Assembly (NCBI GenBank): GCA_030427205.1
Contig: JAUHXC010000006.1
Location: 186,001-250,000, forward strand
Reading direction: 5' to 3'
From: a bacterium
Lineage (GTDB): Bacteria > Myxococcota_A > Bradymonadia > UBA7976 > UBA1532
DNA: 64,000 nt
Both the position numbers and the translations under genes were made by a program. Shown here in pieces: positions 46,977-58,000 of this stretch. How positions within the stretch are numbered: position 1 is the stretch's first letter; each line of letters opens with the position of its first letter. The notes beneath the pieces were generated by a model. The model saw only the letters and a list, made by a program, of their open reading frames with translations. It ran no database searches and was not told the origin of the DNA.

Positions 46977-46977
<1 letters not shown>
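44665..46977 (-). CDS. bamA: Outer-membrane protein assembly factor BamA
   Basis: 770 aa, usual size. Signal peptide to ~residue 26 (SGAALAQ), five POTRA domains (~27-420: VDEVRVQGNQRSEADAVLQV; KVRIGRISMVGNSRTRDKVI), then Omp85 barrel (FQIGAGFSSIESFVAQAQIS; FVGGPLSVRGFRRLTLGPEI with the VRGF motif; RYAWGFGIRWFSPIGPLRFE), ending IGNFF. ATG 46977 overlaps the lolD stop (TGATG). Essential for inserting all barrels predicted in this window. Confidence 0.96.
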
Positions 46978-47662
<685 letters not shown>

Positions 47663-47666
<4 letters not shown>

Positions 47667-49330
47667 TCGGCGTTGAGCCCTTCGACGGGGCGCAGTCGGG
47701 ACGCGTAGCGCGCGGGGTAGATGGTGGACGCCAGGCTGACGAGCAGCGCGACGACGATGATGGCGACCACGTCGAGGACGCGCACATCGACCGGGATGGC
47801 GGAGATGTAATAGACGTCGGTGTTCAAGGGCAACCCCAACGTGGCCAATGCCAGCCCCAGACTCAGCCCCATGACCGCGCCGATGGTGCTGCCGACCGCC
47901 CCGGTGAAGGCGCCCTGGGCCATGAAGATGCGCACGATCGAGCCGCCGGCCGAGCCCATCGCCATCAGGATGGCGATCTCGCGCTTGCGCTCGATGATGG
48001 TCATCACCAGCGTGCTGGTGATCGAGAAGGCCGCCAGCAGGATGTTGATGGTCAGCACCAGGAACATCGCGATCTTCTCCAGCTTGAGCGCGCTGAAGAG
48101 GTTGCGGTTGCGCTCCTGCCAGTCGGTCACCCGCAGCGTCGCCGGCAGGGCCTCGCGCAGGCGGTCGCGGATACCGCGGGCGTTCTCGAGGTCGTCGACC
48201 TTGATCTGGATGGCGCCGGCGACGTCGCCGAGGCCCATGAAGCGCTGCACCGCGTCGAGGCTGGCGTAGGCCAGCTTGCTGTCGAACTCGAGCATGCCCG
48301 ACGAGAACCAGCCCGCGAGGTGGAAGGGTCGGCTCTTGGGCACCGGCCCCTCGGGACCCAGCTCGCCGAAGGGCGAGACGACGTTGATCACCTCGTCGGG
48401 CCACAAGGCCAGGTTGCGGCGCAGCTCGGCGCCGACCATCAGCCCGGGCGGCGGGCCCGCCCGCTTCAGCGCCGGCTCGGGGAAGGCGAACTCGTCTTCC
48501 GCCTCGTCGGCGGGCTCCGGCGCGTCTTCGGCCTGCGCGGGCGCGGCGGGGCCCTCGGGCAGCACCGGCGGCAGGTTCTCCGGCGGAATGCGGAACGCGA
48601 GGTGCGGCGCGTCGAAGAGCATCGCCTGGAAGCGGGTCGGCCGCTCGAGCTTGATCGCGGTGCGCAGCAGCCACGGCCGGCAGGTATGGCGCGGGTCGTC
48701 GAGCACCTCGAGGCAGCCGTGGTCGAGAATGCGCGGCAGCGTATTGGCCTGCCCGATGCTCGCGGTGTCGATGCCCTGCAGGCTGACCGCCGCCAGGTTG
48801 GTCGGCGCGCTGATCATGACCTCGGTCTTGAGGGTCGGCGTCGCGCCGAGCACCCCCTCGACGCCCCGGATCTGCTCGGTGATGGCCCGATAGTCGTCGA
48901 TGTGGGCGCCGGTCTCCGCCGGCTCGACGACGACATGGGCGTAGGTGTCGATGATCTTGGCCCGCAGGTCGCCCTGGAAGCCGTTCATGACGCCGAGCAC
49001 CAGGATCACCTCGGCGACGCCGATGGTCACCATGAAGGCGCTGAACGCGCTGAAGACCGTCAGGAAGGTATTGAGCGCGCCGAAGAGCGACAGGCAGAAG
49101 CCGAACGCGAGCACCCCGCCGCCCGCGCTCATCAGCGCGCTCGCCGCGCCGGGGGTATTGCCGAAGACCGACAGCTCGGCGCCGCTCTGGAAGTGCAGAT
49201 ACAGCCCGCCGCCGAGCAAGACCGCCCCGAACAGCAGGACGAGCAGCCCCACGACGAGGACCTTCGGGCGGCGGCGGCGGCGCAGGATGTACCGCCAGCC
49301 GACCAGGCCCTCATAGGCGCCGACGGCCAA
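47663..49330 (-). CDS. LolC/LolE-family lipoprotein-releasing permease, enlarged
   Basis: 555 aa against ~400 for E. coli LolC/E. Extra N-terminal hydrophobic segments (~24-50 and ~66-98) precede the usual first helix ([20 protein letters not shown] is the C-terminal FtsX-like domain). A periplasmic Pro/Glu/Asp-rich insert lies at ~245-295. The last three helices are typical. TTG start 6 bp after the lysS stop, no better start. One gene serves both subunits (LolF-like homodimer), as in many non-gammaproteobacteria. Confidence 0.85.
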
Positions 49331-49336
49331 GGGTGA

Positions 49337-50812
<1,476 letters not shown>

Positions 50813-51293
50813 CTGCCGGGACTCCTCGGGGCAGGGTAGGGGGCTGGGGCGCCCCCCGGCGGCTGCGTAACCTAGCGCCTGACCTCCAGCGGGTCAAGCG
50901 GCCCGGCGGACGCGGGTTTGGCGCCGATTCCGGGCGGTTTTTCCCCGGGTCTTCCCCAGTTATCCACAGGCTGTTCACAGCCGATCACGGGCGCCCGCGA
51001 CGCGCGGGTCGATCGGGCATGCACGGGGTCGCTCTCGTGGCTTTGGCGCGCAACTATCTGTTTTAGTTCGGTTTTGTTGGGTGAGGCTTGGTGAGCGGGG
51101 CGATCCGTGCGGGTTGGCACTAGGTTTACATGTAGGTGTGAGAGATGGGCGTTTGGCCCGCCTGTGGACAACCCTGTGGAAGAATCGGGCCGCTGCGGCG
51201 AGAGGCCCGTCGTTGTGGGATCTTCGGGGCGTTTCGGGGCCCTGCGGTGCACGCGGGGCGGTGCGCCAGCCGGCATGCCGACCGCTCGGTCGA
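50813..51293. other. 481-bp intergenic region with DnaA-box-like sites
   Basis: Upstream of lysS and downstream of prfB. Holds TTATCCACA at 50960-50968 (E. coli-type consensus box) and, inverted, TTGTCCACA at 51163-51171 (actinobacterial-type box), with weaker CTGTTCACA (50971-50979) and TCTTCCACA (inverted, 51175-51183). An AT-rich, T-heavy block CAACTATCTGTTTTAGTTCGG lies between them (51051-51077). Also palindromic-rich GC parts. No gene seen. Could bind DnaA; not proof of an origin. Confidence 0.5.
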
Positions 51294-52431
51294 TCAGATC
51301 TGGCCGGGCTCGCCTTCGCCGGCGCTCATCAGCAGGAAGGCCTCGATCAGATCGTCGAGGTCGCCGTCGAGCACGCTCTGCGGGTCGCTGGTCGAGTACT
51401 GCGTCCGCAGGTCCTTGACCATCTGGTACGGCTGCAGAACATAGCTGCGGATCTGGCTGCCGAAGTCGATCTTGGCCTTGCCGGCGTACAGCGCGTCGCG
51501 CTCTTCGGTGCGCTTGGCGAGCTCGAGCTCGTAGAGCTTGGCCTGCATCAACTTGAGGGCCTTGGCCCGGTTCTTGTGCTGGCTGCGCTCGGCCTGACAC
51601 GCGACGACGACCCCGGTGGGGATGTGGGTCAATCGCACCGCGGAGTCGGTCTTGTTGACGTGCTGTCCGCCCGCGCCGCTCGAGCGGTAGGTATCGACCC
51701 GCAGGTCGCTGTCGTTGATCTCGATCTCGATGTCGTCGTCGAGTTCGGGCAGCACCGAGACGCTGGCGAAGCTGGTATGGCGCCGCTTCTGCGCGTCGTA
51801 GGGGGAGATGCGCACCAGCCGGTGCACGCCGTTCTCCGCCTTGAGGTAGCCGAAGGCGTATTCGCCCTCGACCCGGAAGGTGGCGCCCTTGATGCCCGCC
51901 TCTTCGCCGTCCTGGTAGTCCGAGATCTCGGTCTTCCAGCCCCGCCGCTCGCAATAGCGGGTGAGCATGCGCAAGAGCATCTCGGCCCAGTCCTGGCTCT
52001 CGGTGCCGCCGGCGCCCGCGTTGACGCTGACGTAGCAGTTGGACGGGTCGTGCTTGCCGCCGAGCATCCGGCGGAACTCCATCTTGCCGAGCAGCTTGTC
52101 CGCTTCGCCGAGCGCCGCGGCGGCTTCGGCGAGCCCGGCGGGCTCGTCTTCGGCGAGCTCGATCATGATCTCGGCCTCTTCGCAGAGGGTCTCGATCTTC
52201 GCGAGCTGGTCGAGCAGGTTCTTGCTCTCGGTGCGCTCGCGCAGCAGCTCCTGCGCCTGCTCCTGGTCGTTCCAGAAGTCCGGCTGCGCGCTCAGGTGGT
52301 CGAGTTCGGCGACGCGTTCCCGGCGAGCCGGGGCGTCAAAGATACCTCCCGAGCTCGGCGACACGGTCGCGCAGGGAAGGGATGAGGCCGCCGAGTTCGC
52401 TGGCGCTGTGTTCGCTGACGCTTTGTTCCAT
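51294..52431 (-). CDS. prfB: Peptide chain release factor 2, read through a programmed +1 frameshift
   Basis: Product 378 aa. Codons 1-31 (ATG 52431, MEQSVSEH...VAELGRYL) end at an in-frame TGA (52336-52338). A +1 shift at CTT-TGA-C leads into the main frame (from GAC 52337-52335, DAPARRERVAELD). GGQ motif in SSGAGGQHVNKTDS; stop-codon reading tripeptide is SPY (RISPYDAQKR) where RF2 usually has SPF. Releases nascent chains at UGA/UAA. The shift makes expression fall when RF2 is abundant. ATG is preceded by CGAGGAG. The shadow frame upstream to 52511 is not the true N-terminus. Confidence 0.95.
52335..52350 (-). promoter_or_regulatory. prfB programmed frameshift site
   Basis: Reads GGGAGGTATCTTTGAC: Shine-Dalgarno-like GGGAGG, three-nucleotide spacer, slippery CTT, in-frame UGA and a C after it, as in the classic RF2 autoregulatory site. 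Confidence 0.95.
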
Positions 52432-52526
52432 GGTGTACTCCTCGTCTGAGCGGCCGCGCGCGACCGCCGGAACAGGGCGAGGAGTCTATGTGAAGCGCGG
52501 GGGGCTGGCAACCGCGGTCGGGCTGC

Positions 52527-53111
52527 TCAGTACCAGTTGGCGCTGACGCCGAAGTTGAACTGGGTGATCGAGGCGTCGTCGTAGATCTGCTGCTGCACAT
52601 CGGCGCCGATGCCGATGGCCAGGTCGCTGCTGGCGAAGAACTCGTAGCCCAGCCCGGCGCCCATGCCCAGGCCGGTGTAGCTGTCGTCGTCGTAGCCGTT
52701 GATGATCCCGCCGTCGAAGTCGACCGAGACGATGAGGTGGGCCAGCCCGCCGAAGGCGCGCACGTACAGCCCGTCGAAGACGAAGAAGCTGCCGCCGACG
52801 TACATCGTCAGGAACTGCTCTGTGACGGTGAGCTCGCCGAGGCCGACGTCTTCGTCGGTGGACTGATAGCGCCAGCCCAGCTCGCCGTCGAGGGTGACGT
52901 GCTTGTTGATGCCGCCGCCGACCCGGCCCCGCAGGTGGATGCCGAGCTTGCTGTCGGCGCCGTCGGTATCGGCCTTGGCGCTGCCGCCGCCGAGGCTGAG
53001 GCCATAGTACATGCCCTTGCGATCGCGGTAGCCGTCGAGCGCGAAGGCTTCACCGGCGAGGCCGATGACCATGAGGGCGGCGAGCAGGGCGCCGATGCGT
53101 CGGGTATTCAT
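52527..53111 (-). CDS. Outer-membrane beta-barrel protein (OmpA/OprF-like fold)
   Basis: 194 aa from ATG 53111 (AGGAGA upstream). Signal peptide to ~residue 24 (GLAGEAFALD), then about eight amphipathic strands (GMYYGLSLGGGSAKADTDGA; LTMYVGGSFFVFDGLYVRAF; GAGLGYEFFASSDLAIGIGA), ending FGVSANWY with a terminal aromatic. Small eight-stranded barrel; function unknown. Starts 26 bp after the lipoprotein gene 53138-54499. Confidence 0.75.
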   Translation of the reverse strand: MNTRRIGALLAALMVIGLAGEAFALDGYRDRKGMYYGLSLGGGSAKADTDGADSKLGIHLRGRVGGGINKHVTLDGELGWRYQSTDEDVGLGELTVTEQFLTMYVGGSFFVFDGLYVRAFGGLAHLIVSVDFDGGIINGYDDDSYTGLGMGAGLGYEFFASSDLAIGIGADVQQQIYDDASITQFNFGVSANWY

Positions 53112-53137
53112 GGGGGTCTCCTTGGCAAAGCGGGCGA

Positions 53138-54499
53138 TCATCTGAGGTCGGAGAAGTTGACCACGGCCCAGCCGCCGGGGTTGAGCTTGACGGTACGGGT
53201 GCGCGGCTGGCCCCGATAGCGCACGGTGATGGTGTGCTCGCCGGCCGGCAATCGGCCGCGGGCGATGTGGAAACGCGCGGGCAAGGTCACCCAGCTGCGG
53301 GTATCCGGCGTATCGGCGGCGGTCATCGCCCCCTCCACCGCCAGCCCGGCCAGCAGACCCACCAGGTTGTCGCCGCCGGCGCCCCGCGCCACCGCGTGGG
53401 TGACCTCGCCGGCCACCGCGCGGGTGAGCATGCGGGTCAGCGAGGCGGCGATCAGGGTGCCCTTGTGACGGTTGTAGTGGGCCAGGCTGCGGCTCTCGAC
53501 GTCGAGCGAAGGCGGCGCGCTCCACGTCTGGCCGTCGACGTCGATCCGCAAGGCGCCGCCGCCGCCCACGCTGCGGGTCAGGCGGGGGTATTGCACCCAC
53601 TTGAGCACGCCCTTGGCGGCGAAGGTCTGCGCCCGCGCCCGCTCGCTGGCGGTCAGTCGGTAGCCGGGCCCCGGGTCGGACGCGGCGACCACCGCGGCGC
53701 CCACCGGCAGCCGCTCGGGCTGCAGGTAGGGGGCCATGCCGGTCTGCACGATCACCAGCAGCTCGCCGTGCTTGGGATCGGCCGCCTCGCCGTCGGGCGT
53801 CTCGGTCCAGTCCTTCAGCCGCTTGTCGCTGGCGCCGGTGCGGGTGGCGAGGTTGCGCACGGCCTGTTCGAGGCCGGGCAACCCGCCCGCGTCGCGGGCG
53901 TCGCCATAGTGGCGGACGGCCGGCCCGCTCTCGCCGGCCATTTCGAAGGCGAACCCGCTGAGGTAGCTGCCGAAGGCCATCATCGACTGGGCGTCGCCCT
54001 CCTCCTTCTGGAGGAACTTGCGGTTGATGGTCATCCGGCGGGCCTCGACCTTGGCCCCCGAGATGTCGCCGAGCACCAGGAAGTTGACCATGTTGACGGT
54101 GTTGAGCAGCAGCTTCTCGTAGGGCGCGGCCTTGTAGACCGTCGCGTCGTCGGAGAAGAGGTATTTGCTGATCTCGCCGGCGGTATCGCCGGTCAGGTCG
54201 AGCACGTCGAGGTTCTTGTCGGCGAGCTTGAAGTCGCGGGCCGAGAGCGCGTTGCGGCCGAGCGCCTGCAGGATGGTGCCCCGTTCGAGCAGCAGCAGCG
54301 GGGTATCGGCCCCCGGCTCGCTGGGCAGGTCCTCGGCCCGCTGCACCTCGAGGGCCTCGTTGACCCGCAGCAACGCGTCCTCCGGCTGGCCCGCGGTCAA
54401 CGAGCGGCGGAAGGCCTCGCTGGTCGAGGCGTAGCCGCCGCAGCCGACGAGCCCGGCAGACCCGAGCAGCGCGATGGCGATGAGGAGCAGTCGCGGCAT
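53138..54499 (-). CDS. COG3014-like lipoprotein
   Basis: 453 aa. Lipobox SAGLVGC20. N-terminal TPR-like helices (SLTAGQPEDALLRVNEALEV; TILQALGRNALSARDFKLAD), central KNLDVLDLTGDTAGEISKYL and the C-terminal beta domain (HTITVRYRGQPRTRTVKLNP). The layout and the location beside lpoB fit COG3014 proteins. Probably periplasmic or outer-membrane envelope stress or peptidoglycan factor; no catalytic site seen. Confidence 0.65.
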   Translation of the reverse strand: MPRLLLIAIALLGSAGLVGCGGYASTSEAFRRSLTAGQPEDALLRVNEALEVQRAEDLPSEPGADTPLLLLERGTILQALGRNALSARDFKLADKNLDVLDLTGDTAGEISKYLFSDDATVYKAAPYEKLLLNTVNMVNFLVLGDISGAKVEARRMTINRKFLQKEEGDAQSMMAFGSYLSGFAFEMAGESGPAVRHYGDARDAGGLPGLEQAVRNLATRTGASDKRLKDWTETPDGEAADPKHGELLVIVQTGMAPYLQPERLPVGAAVVAASDPGPGYRLTASERARAQTFAAKGVLKWVQYPRLTRSVGGGGALRIDVDGQTWSAPPSLDVESRSLAHYNRHKGTLIAASLTRMLTRAVAGEVTHAVARGAGGDNLVGLLAGLAVEGAMTAADTPDTRSWVTLPARFHIARGRLPAGEHTITVRYRGQPRTRTVKLNPGGWAVVNFSDLR

Positions 54500-54560
54500 G
54501 GTTCTCCGCCGGCGCGCGCCGTGGGGGAGAGCCCCCGAACGGCGCGGCCGCCCGGCCGGT

Positions 54561-55172
54561 TCAGTTGATCAGGCCCTTGGTGAGGTTGGCTTCGTTCTGC
54601 CAGCGGATGGCGCCGGTCTCGACCTCGATGGCCTGCATGAAGAGGAAGTACTGCACCCGCCGCTCGTCGCCGGTCTTCTCCGCCGAGTCGTAGACCTTGC
54701 CGGTGATGAAGTACTGCACGCCGAGCTGCCGGCCGAGCTGGGCCGCCTTGTCCGGGTCGAAGGCCGCCGACTGCTGCTTCTTGATCTCTTCGACGAGCGC
54801 CGTCTGGTTCTCGTAGCTGACCACGGTGACGTAGCCGCTGTTGACCAGATCGGTCTCGAACTTCGAGAGCAGCGCCTGCAGCTGGCTGTCGATGTGCTCG
54901 CTGGTCTCGTTCTTGACCGGGAAGATCGCCAGCCGCGGCTCCTTGCCCTCGCGGGACATCTCCCGCCAGCGGCGCATGGCGCCGCTCTCGAGCAGGCTCT
55001 TGCTGTTCTGACCGAACAGGTTCTCGAGGTCCTTCTTGTCGAGCCCGGTCGACATCGCATACTCGTCGATGTCGGGGTTGTCGCTGCCGCGGACGTAGGC
55101 CGGGCTGCCGCTGCAGGCCGCGAGGCTCGCGGTCAGGGCGACGATGGAAGCCAGGGAGAGCAATCGGCGCAT
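54561..55172 (-). CDS. lpoB: Penicillin-binding protein activator LpoB-like
   Basis: 203 aa. Lipobox SLAAC20; the C-terminal domain carries RLAIFPVKNETSEHIDSQLQ, FETDLVNSGYVTVVSYENQT, AAQLGRQLGVQYFITGKVYD and MQAIEVETGAIRWQNEANLT, the LpoB pattern. In E. coli LpoB reaches through peptidoglycan from the outer membrane to activate PBP1b. Preferred start ATG 55172 (longer frame to 55217 has no signal). Followed 61 bp later by the COG3014-like gene. Confidence 0.8.
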   Translation of the reverse strand: MRRLLSLASIVALTASLAACSGSPAYVRGSDNPDIDEYAMSTGLDKKDLENLFGQNSKSLLESGAMRRWREMSREGKEPRLAIFPVKNETSEHIDSQLQALLSKFETDLVNSGYVTVVSYENQTALVEEIKKQQSAAFDPDKAAQLGRQLGVQYFITGKVYDSAEKTGDERRVQYFLFMQAIEVETGAIRWQNEANLTKGLIN

Positions 55173-55292
55173 CGGGGTGTCCTCGCTGTGTTCGGGGCGC
55201 TTCGGAAGTGGGGGCATTTCGCCCGCGAAGAATAGGAGCGGGCCTCGCGCGGCGCAAGGAATGGGCGCAGCCCGGGTTTATTCATCGTCGAC

Positions 55293-55325
55293 GTCGTTTT
55301 TCTGCCCGCGGGTGTCGTTTTTCTG
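55293..55325. repeat. 12-bp direct repeat upstream of lpoB
   Basis: GTCGTTTTTCTG occurs at 55293-55304 and 55314-55325, a 21-bp period (two helical turns), in the 159-bp gap between the DHH gene's stop and the lpoB start. On the genes' strand it reads CAGAAAAACGAC. Two tandem same-face sites could be an activator or repressor site for lpoB. Confidence 0.55.
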
Positions 55326-55331
55326 GCCGGC

Positions 55332-56507
55332 TCAGCCGCTGTCGCCGACGTCCTGCTCGACGCCGATCTTCTCGAAGACGAGGTCTTCGATGGTCTTCTT
55401 GCCGATGGCCCACAGGGCGTCGCGATCGCGGCAGCGGGCGAAGAGGCCCAGCGGGATGCGGAAGCCGCCCTTGTTGCGCCGCCCGCCGCCGTAGTGGCGC
55501 CCGGCGGAGTCGGCCCCGAAGACCGCCTTGAGCCAGCCGTCGGGGTCGATGGTCGGGCTGTTGGTGCGCAGCGATCCGTCGACCACGTCGCCGTTGACGA
55601 TGCCGAAGACCAGCGCGGTCTCGACGCCTTCGTGGCGCAGCAGGAAGTCGCTGGTCTGGGCGATGCCGTCGCGGTCTTCCTCGCGCACGAAGCCGACCCC
55701 GGCGAGCAGGAAGGTGCCGCGGATGCTCTTGTTGTTCAGCCCGCGCTGGATGATCTCCATCGTGCGGGCGGTGATCGACTGCTTGCTGATGAGCCGCAGG
55801 AGGTCGTTGTCGATGAACTGGCGCAGGTAGGCCCCCGCGCGGAAGTCGATCGAGCGGGCGAGCAGCAGGTTGTCGGTATCGGCCCGGATGCCGTGCATCA
55901 GCGCGGTGGCCAGTCGGGCGTCGCCCGAGTTGCCCAGCCGCAGGCCGTGCTGGCTGTGCTCGAGGTACTCGGCGTAGATGCTGGCCGTCGCCCCGGCGTC
56001 TTCACGGATGTCGACGAAGGCCGCCTCGAAGCCGCCGACGATCTTGTGGTGGTCGACGAAGGTCAGGATGGGCGGCGGCTTGGCCACCCGCACCGGCAGG
56101 TGAGGGGTCTGGGCGTCGACGAACGACATGTAGTCGAAGCTGCTGATGTCCATGTCTTCGCGATACTGCCGCAGGTCGGCGTCGAGGCTCTTGACCAGCG
56201 CCCGGTTCTCCGGGTGGCTGATCTGGTCGAAGAAGACGATGGTGCAGTCGATGTCGTAGGCCTTGGCCATGTGCCGCTGGGCGATGGCGCTGGCGATGCT
56301 GTCGGGGTCGGGGTGGCCCTTGATCACGATCAACAGCCGGCAGCCCCGGGCCGACTCGAGGGTGGCGAGCATCGCCTCGAGGCGGTCGGGGGCTTCGCAG
56401 TGGCCCCGTGCCGACGGCCGGTTGCTGGCGTAGTCGCCGTTGCCGTTGATCGGCATCGGGGCGACCTCGCTCGACGGCGTCGCGGGGCGGTTGGTCAGCG
56501 CGGTCAT
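55332..56507 (-). CDS. DHH-family phosphoesterase (NrnA-like)
   Basis: 391 aa from ATG 56507. Motif I KGHPDPDSIAS, motif II FVDAQTP, motif III DHHK (FVDHHKIVGGFEA) and the DHHA1 substrate loop GGRRNKGGFRIPLGLF. Domains: DHH ~55-230, DHHA1 ~280-391. Family members degrade nanoRNA, pAp or cyclic-dinucleotide products. The 50 N-terminal residues are extra. Which substrate is preferred is unknown; the PilZ protein at 62093 shows that c-di-GMP is used in the cell. Confidence 0.85.
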   Translation of the reverse strand: MTALTNRPATPSSEVAPMPINGNGDYASNRPSARGHCEAPDRLEAMLATLESARGCRLLIVIKGHPDPDSIASAIAQRHMAKAYDIDCTIVFFDQISHPENRALVKSLDADLRQYREDMDISSFDYMSFVDAQTPHLPVRVAKPPPILTFVDHHKIVGGFEAAFVDIREDAGATASIYAEYLEHSQHGLRLGNSGDARLATALMHGIRADTDNLLLARSIDFRAGAYLRQFIDNDLLRLISKQSITARTMEIIQRGLNNKSIRGTFLLAGVGFVREEDRDGIAQTSDFLLRHEGVETALVFGIVNGDVVDGSLRTNSPTIDPDGWLKAVFGADSAGRHYGGGRRNKGGFRIPLGLFARCRDRDALWAIGKKTIEDLVFEKIGVEQDVGDSG

Positions 56508-56675
56508 GGCGTCTCCACAGTCTCGGCATCGCCGCCAAGGCGACGATCTGCCCCGGCGACGATAGCGTTCGCGGGGCGCGGATGACAAGATCGATGCCCC
56601 GCGAATGCGTCTGGATACGGGCCGCTCGGGGCCTACGGCGTCCGCGCGCGCGGCGCTCGGCGATGGGCCGATCGA

Positions 56676-56999
56676 TCAGTAACGCGGCACGGAGGGGTCG
56701 ACTTCGACGCTCCAGCGGTCGATGCCGCCCGTCAGATTCGTGAGGTCTTCGAAGCCGCGCTGCGCCAGGAACATGGCCGCCTGCATGCTGCGCATGCCGT
56801 GGTGGCACACCAGCACCAGCGGCCGATCGGGGTCGAGTTCGAAGGCCCGCGCGGCGAGCGTATCGAGCGGTATCAGCTGAGCGCCCTCGATCGCGGCGAT
56901 GCGATGTTCGCCGACCGTGCGCACGTCGATGAGCAGCGGCGGCGTATCGCTGTCGAGGCGGGCGGCCACCTCGCTGGGCGTCTGACGGCGGATGTTCAT
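56676..56999 (-). CDS. Single-domain rhodanese
   Basis: 107 aa. RRQTPSEVAARLDSDTPPLL, LIDVRTVGEHRIAAIEGAQL (DVR motif), active-site Cys in VCHHGMRSMQAA, NLTGGIDRWSVEVDPSVPRY. Transfers sulfane sulfur to thiophilic acceptors. ATG overlaps the folE stop (ATGA), so it is co-translated with GTP cyclohydrolase; the link is not explained by known pathways. Confidence 0.9.
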   Translation of the reverse strand: MNIRRQTPSEVAARLDSDTPPLLIDVRTVGEHRIAAIEGAQLIPLDTLAARAFELDPDRPLVLVCHHGMRSMQAAMFLAQRGFEDLTNLTGGIDRWSVEVDPSVPRY

Positions 57000-57568
57000 C
57001 GGCGAACCTCGGAGATGCGGTGAGCGCCCACCGGGGGCAGGACGTCGTCTCGGCCGACGAGGCTGCCGCGGGCCAGCCGGGTATGCACCCGGGCCCGCCG
57101 CGGCTCCCGCCCGCGCAGGATCAGGCACAGATGCGTCGCCTCGATGGCGCAGGCCACGCCCACGGCGCCGAGGTGCGCGTCGAGCGCGTCGAGCACGTCG
57201 ATGCAGAGCTGCTCTTGCAGCACCAGCCGGCGGGACAGGGTCGCCACCAGCTTCTCGAGGCCGCCGAGGCCGACGACGTGGGCGCCCGGCGCGTAGGCCA
57301 GATGCACCTCGCCGAAGTAGGGCACGAGGTGATGCGGACACATGCCGTGGAACGGGATGTCGGTCAGCGTGACCACCGTCGGCTCGGAGACCGGGATCGG
57401 CTCGCCGAGCGCGTCGGCCGGGTCGAGTCGATGCCCCGAGACGAGCTGATTGCGCCAGAACTCGGCCACCCGCTCGGGCGTGCCCCGGGTCTCGGGGTGG
57501 TCGCCGAGGTCGAGCGACGCGAGCAGATCGGCGATGGCAGCCTCGGGCGTCGGACGGCTGCGGCTCAT
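56996..57568 (-). CDS. folE: GTP cyclohydrolase I
   Basis: 190 aa. Zinc ligands in FHGMCPHHLVPYFGEVHLAY (Cys, His) and EATHLCLILRGR (Cys); GLGGLEKLVATLSRRLVLQE matches the folE core. Makes dihydroneopterin triphosphate, first step to folate. Its start overlaps the ferredoxin-like gene stop by 4 bp. Decamer, cytosolic. Confidence 0.93.
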   Translation of the reverse strand: MSRSRPTPEAAIADLLASLDLGDHPETRGTPERVAEFWRNQLVSGHRLDPADALGEPIPVSEPTVVTLTDIPFHGMCPHHLVPYFGEVHLAYAPGAHVVGLGGLEKLVATLSRRLVLQEQLCIDVLDALDAHLGAVGVACAIEATHLCLILRGREPRRARVHTRLARGSLVGRDDVLPPVGAHRISEVRR

Positions 57569-57906
57569 GGCGCGCCGCCGGGGTCGTCGGGCCCGTCCGA
57601 TGCACCGCGGGCCAGCTCGGCTTCGGCGAGGCTCAGCGCCGACGGCAGCACCCGCGCGCTGCGCGGCATGCGCACGACCTCCAGCCCGTCCTCGACCCGC
57701 AGGCAGCAGGCTCGGGCGCCCTCGGCCTCGTCGGCCCCCGGCTTGCGCACCTTGCAGGCGCAGCAGCCGATGGTGTCGTTGAAGCAGAAGAGCGACCAGT
57801 CGCAGGTCAGCCGCCCCAGTTCGAACTGCATGTATTGCAGCGCCCGGATCAGCGGGATGCCCTCGGGCACCGCGAAGCGCTCGCCGCGTACGACGACGGT
57901 CACCAT
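57565..57906 (-). CDS. 2Fe-2S ferredoxin-like protein
   Basis: 113 aa from ATG 57906 (a TTG at 57957 with GAGG upstream would add 17 residues). VTVVVRGERFAVPEGIPLIR begins a beta-grasp fold; cysteines in TCDWSLFCFNDTIGCCACKV and ARACCLRVEDGLEV could hold a 2Fe-2S cluster in the manner of the NuoG/succinate-dehydrogenase N-terminal domain. Overlaps folE, so these are co-translated. Electron partner unknown. A radical SAM or GTP-cyclohydrolase link is not supported by motif. Confidence 0.7.
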   Translation of the reverse strand: MVTVVVRGERFAVPEGIPLIRALQYMQFELGRLTCDWSLFCFNDTIGCCACKVRKPGADEAEGARACCLRVEDGLEVVRMPRSARVLPSALSLAEAELARGASDGPDDPGGAP

Positions 57907-58000
57907 GCGATCGAAGTCGCCGTAGATCAGGGGGTTGGGGCGGTCGGGACCGATCAAGCGTGCCTCGTGGAGATCTGCCCGGCGGGGGCGTCGGCCCTCA

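Noticed and set aside
51114..51131. Sigma-54-like promoter TTGGCAC-TAGGT-TTACA
   Set aside because: The -12 element deviates (TTACA for TTGCA) and on this strand it faces the 3' end of the minus-strand prfB gene, so there is no gene for it to drive.
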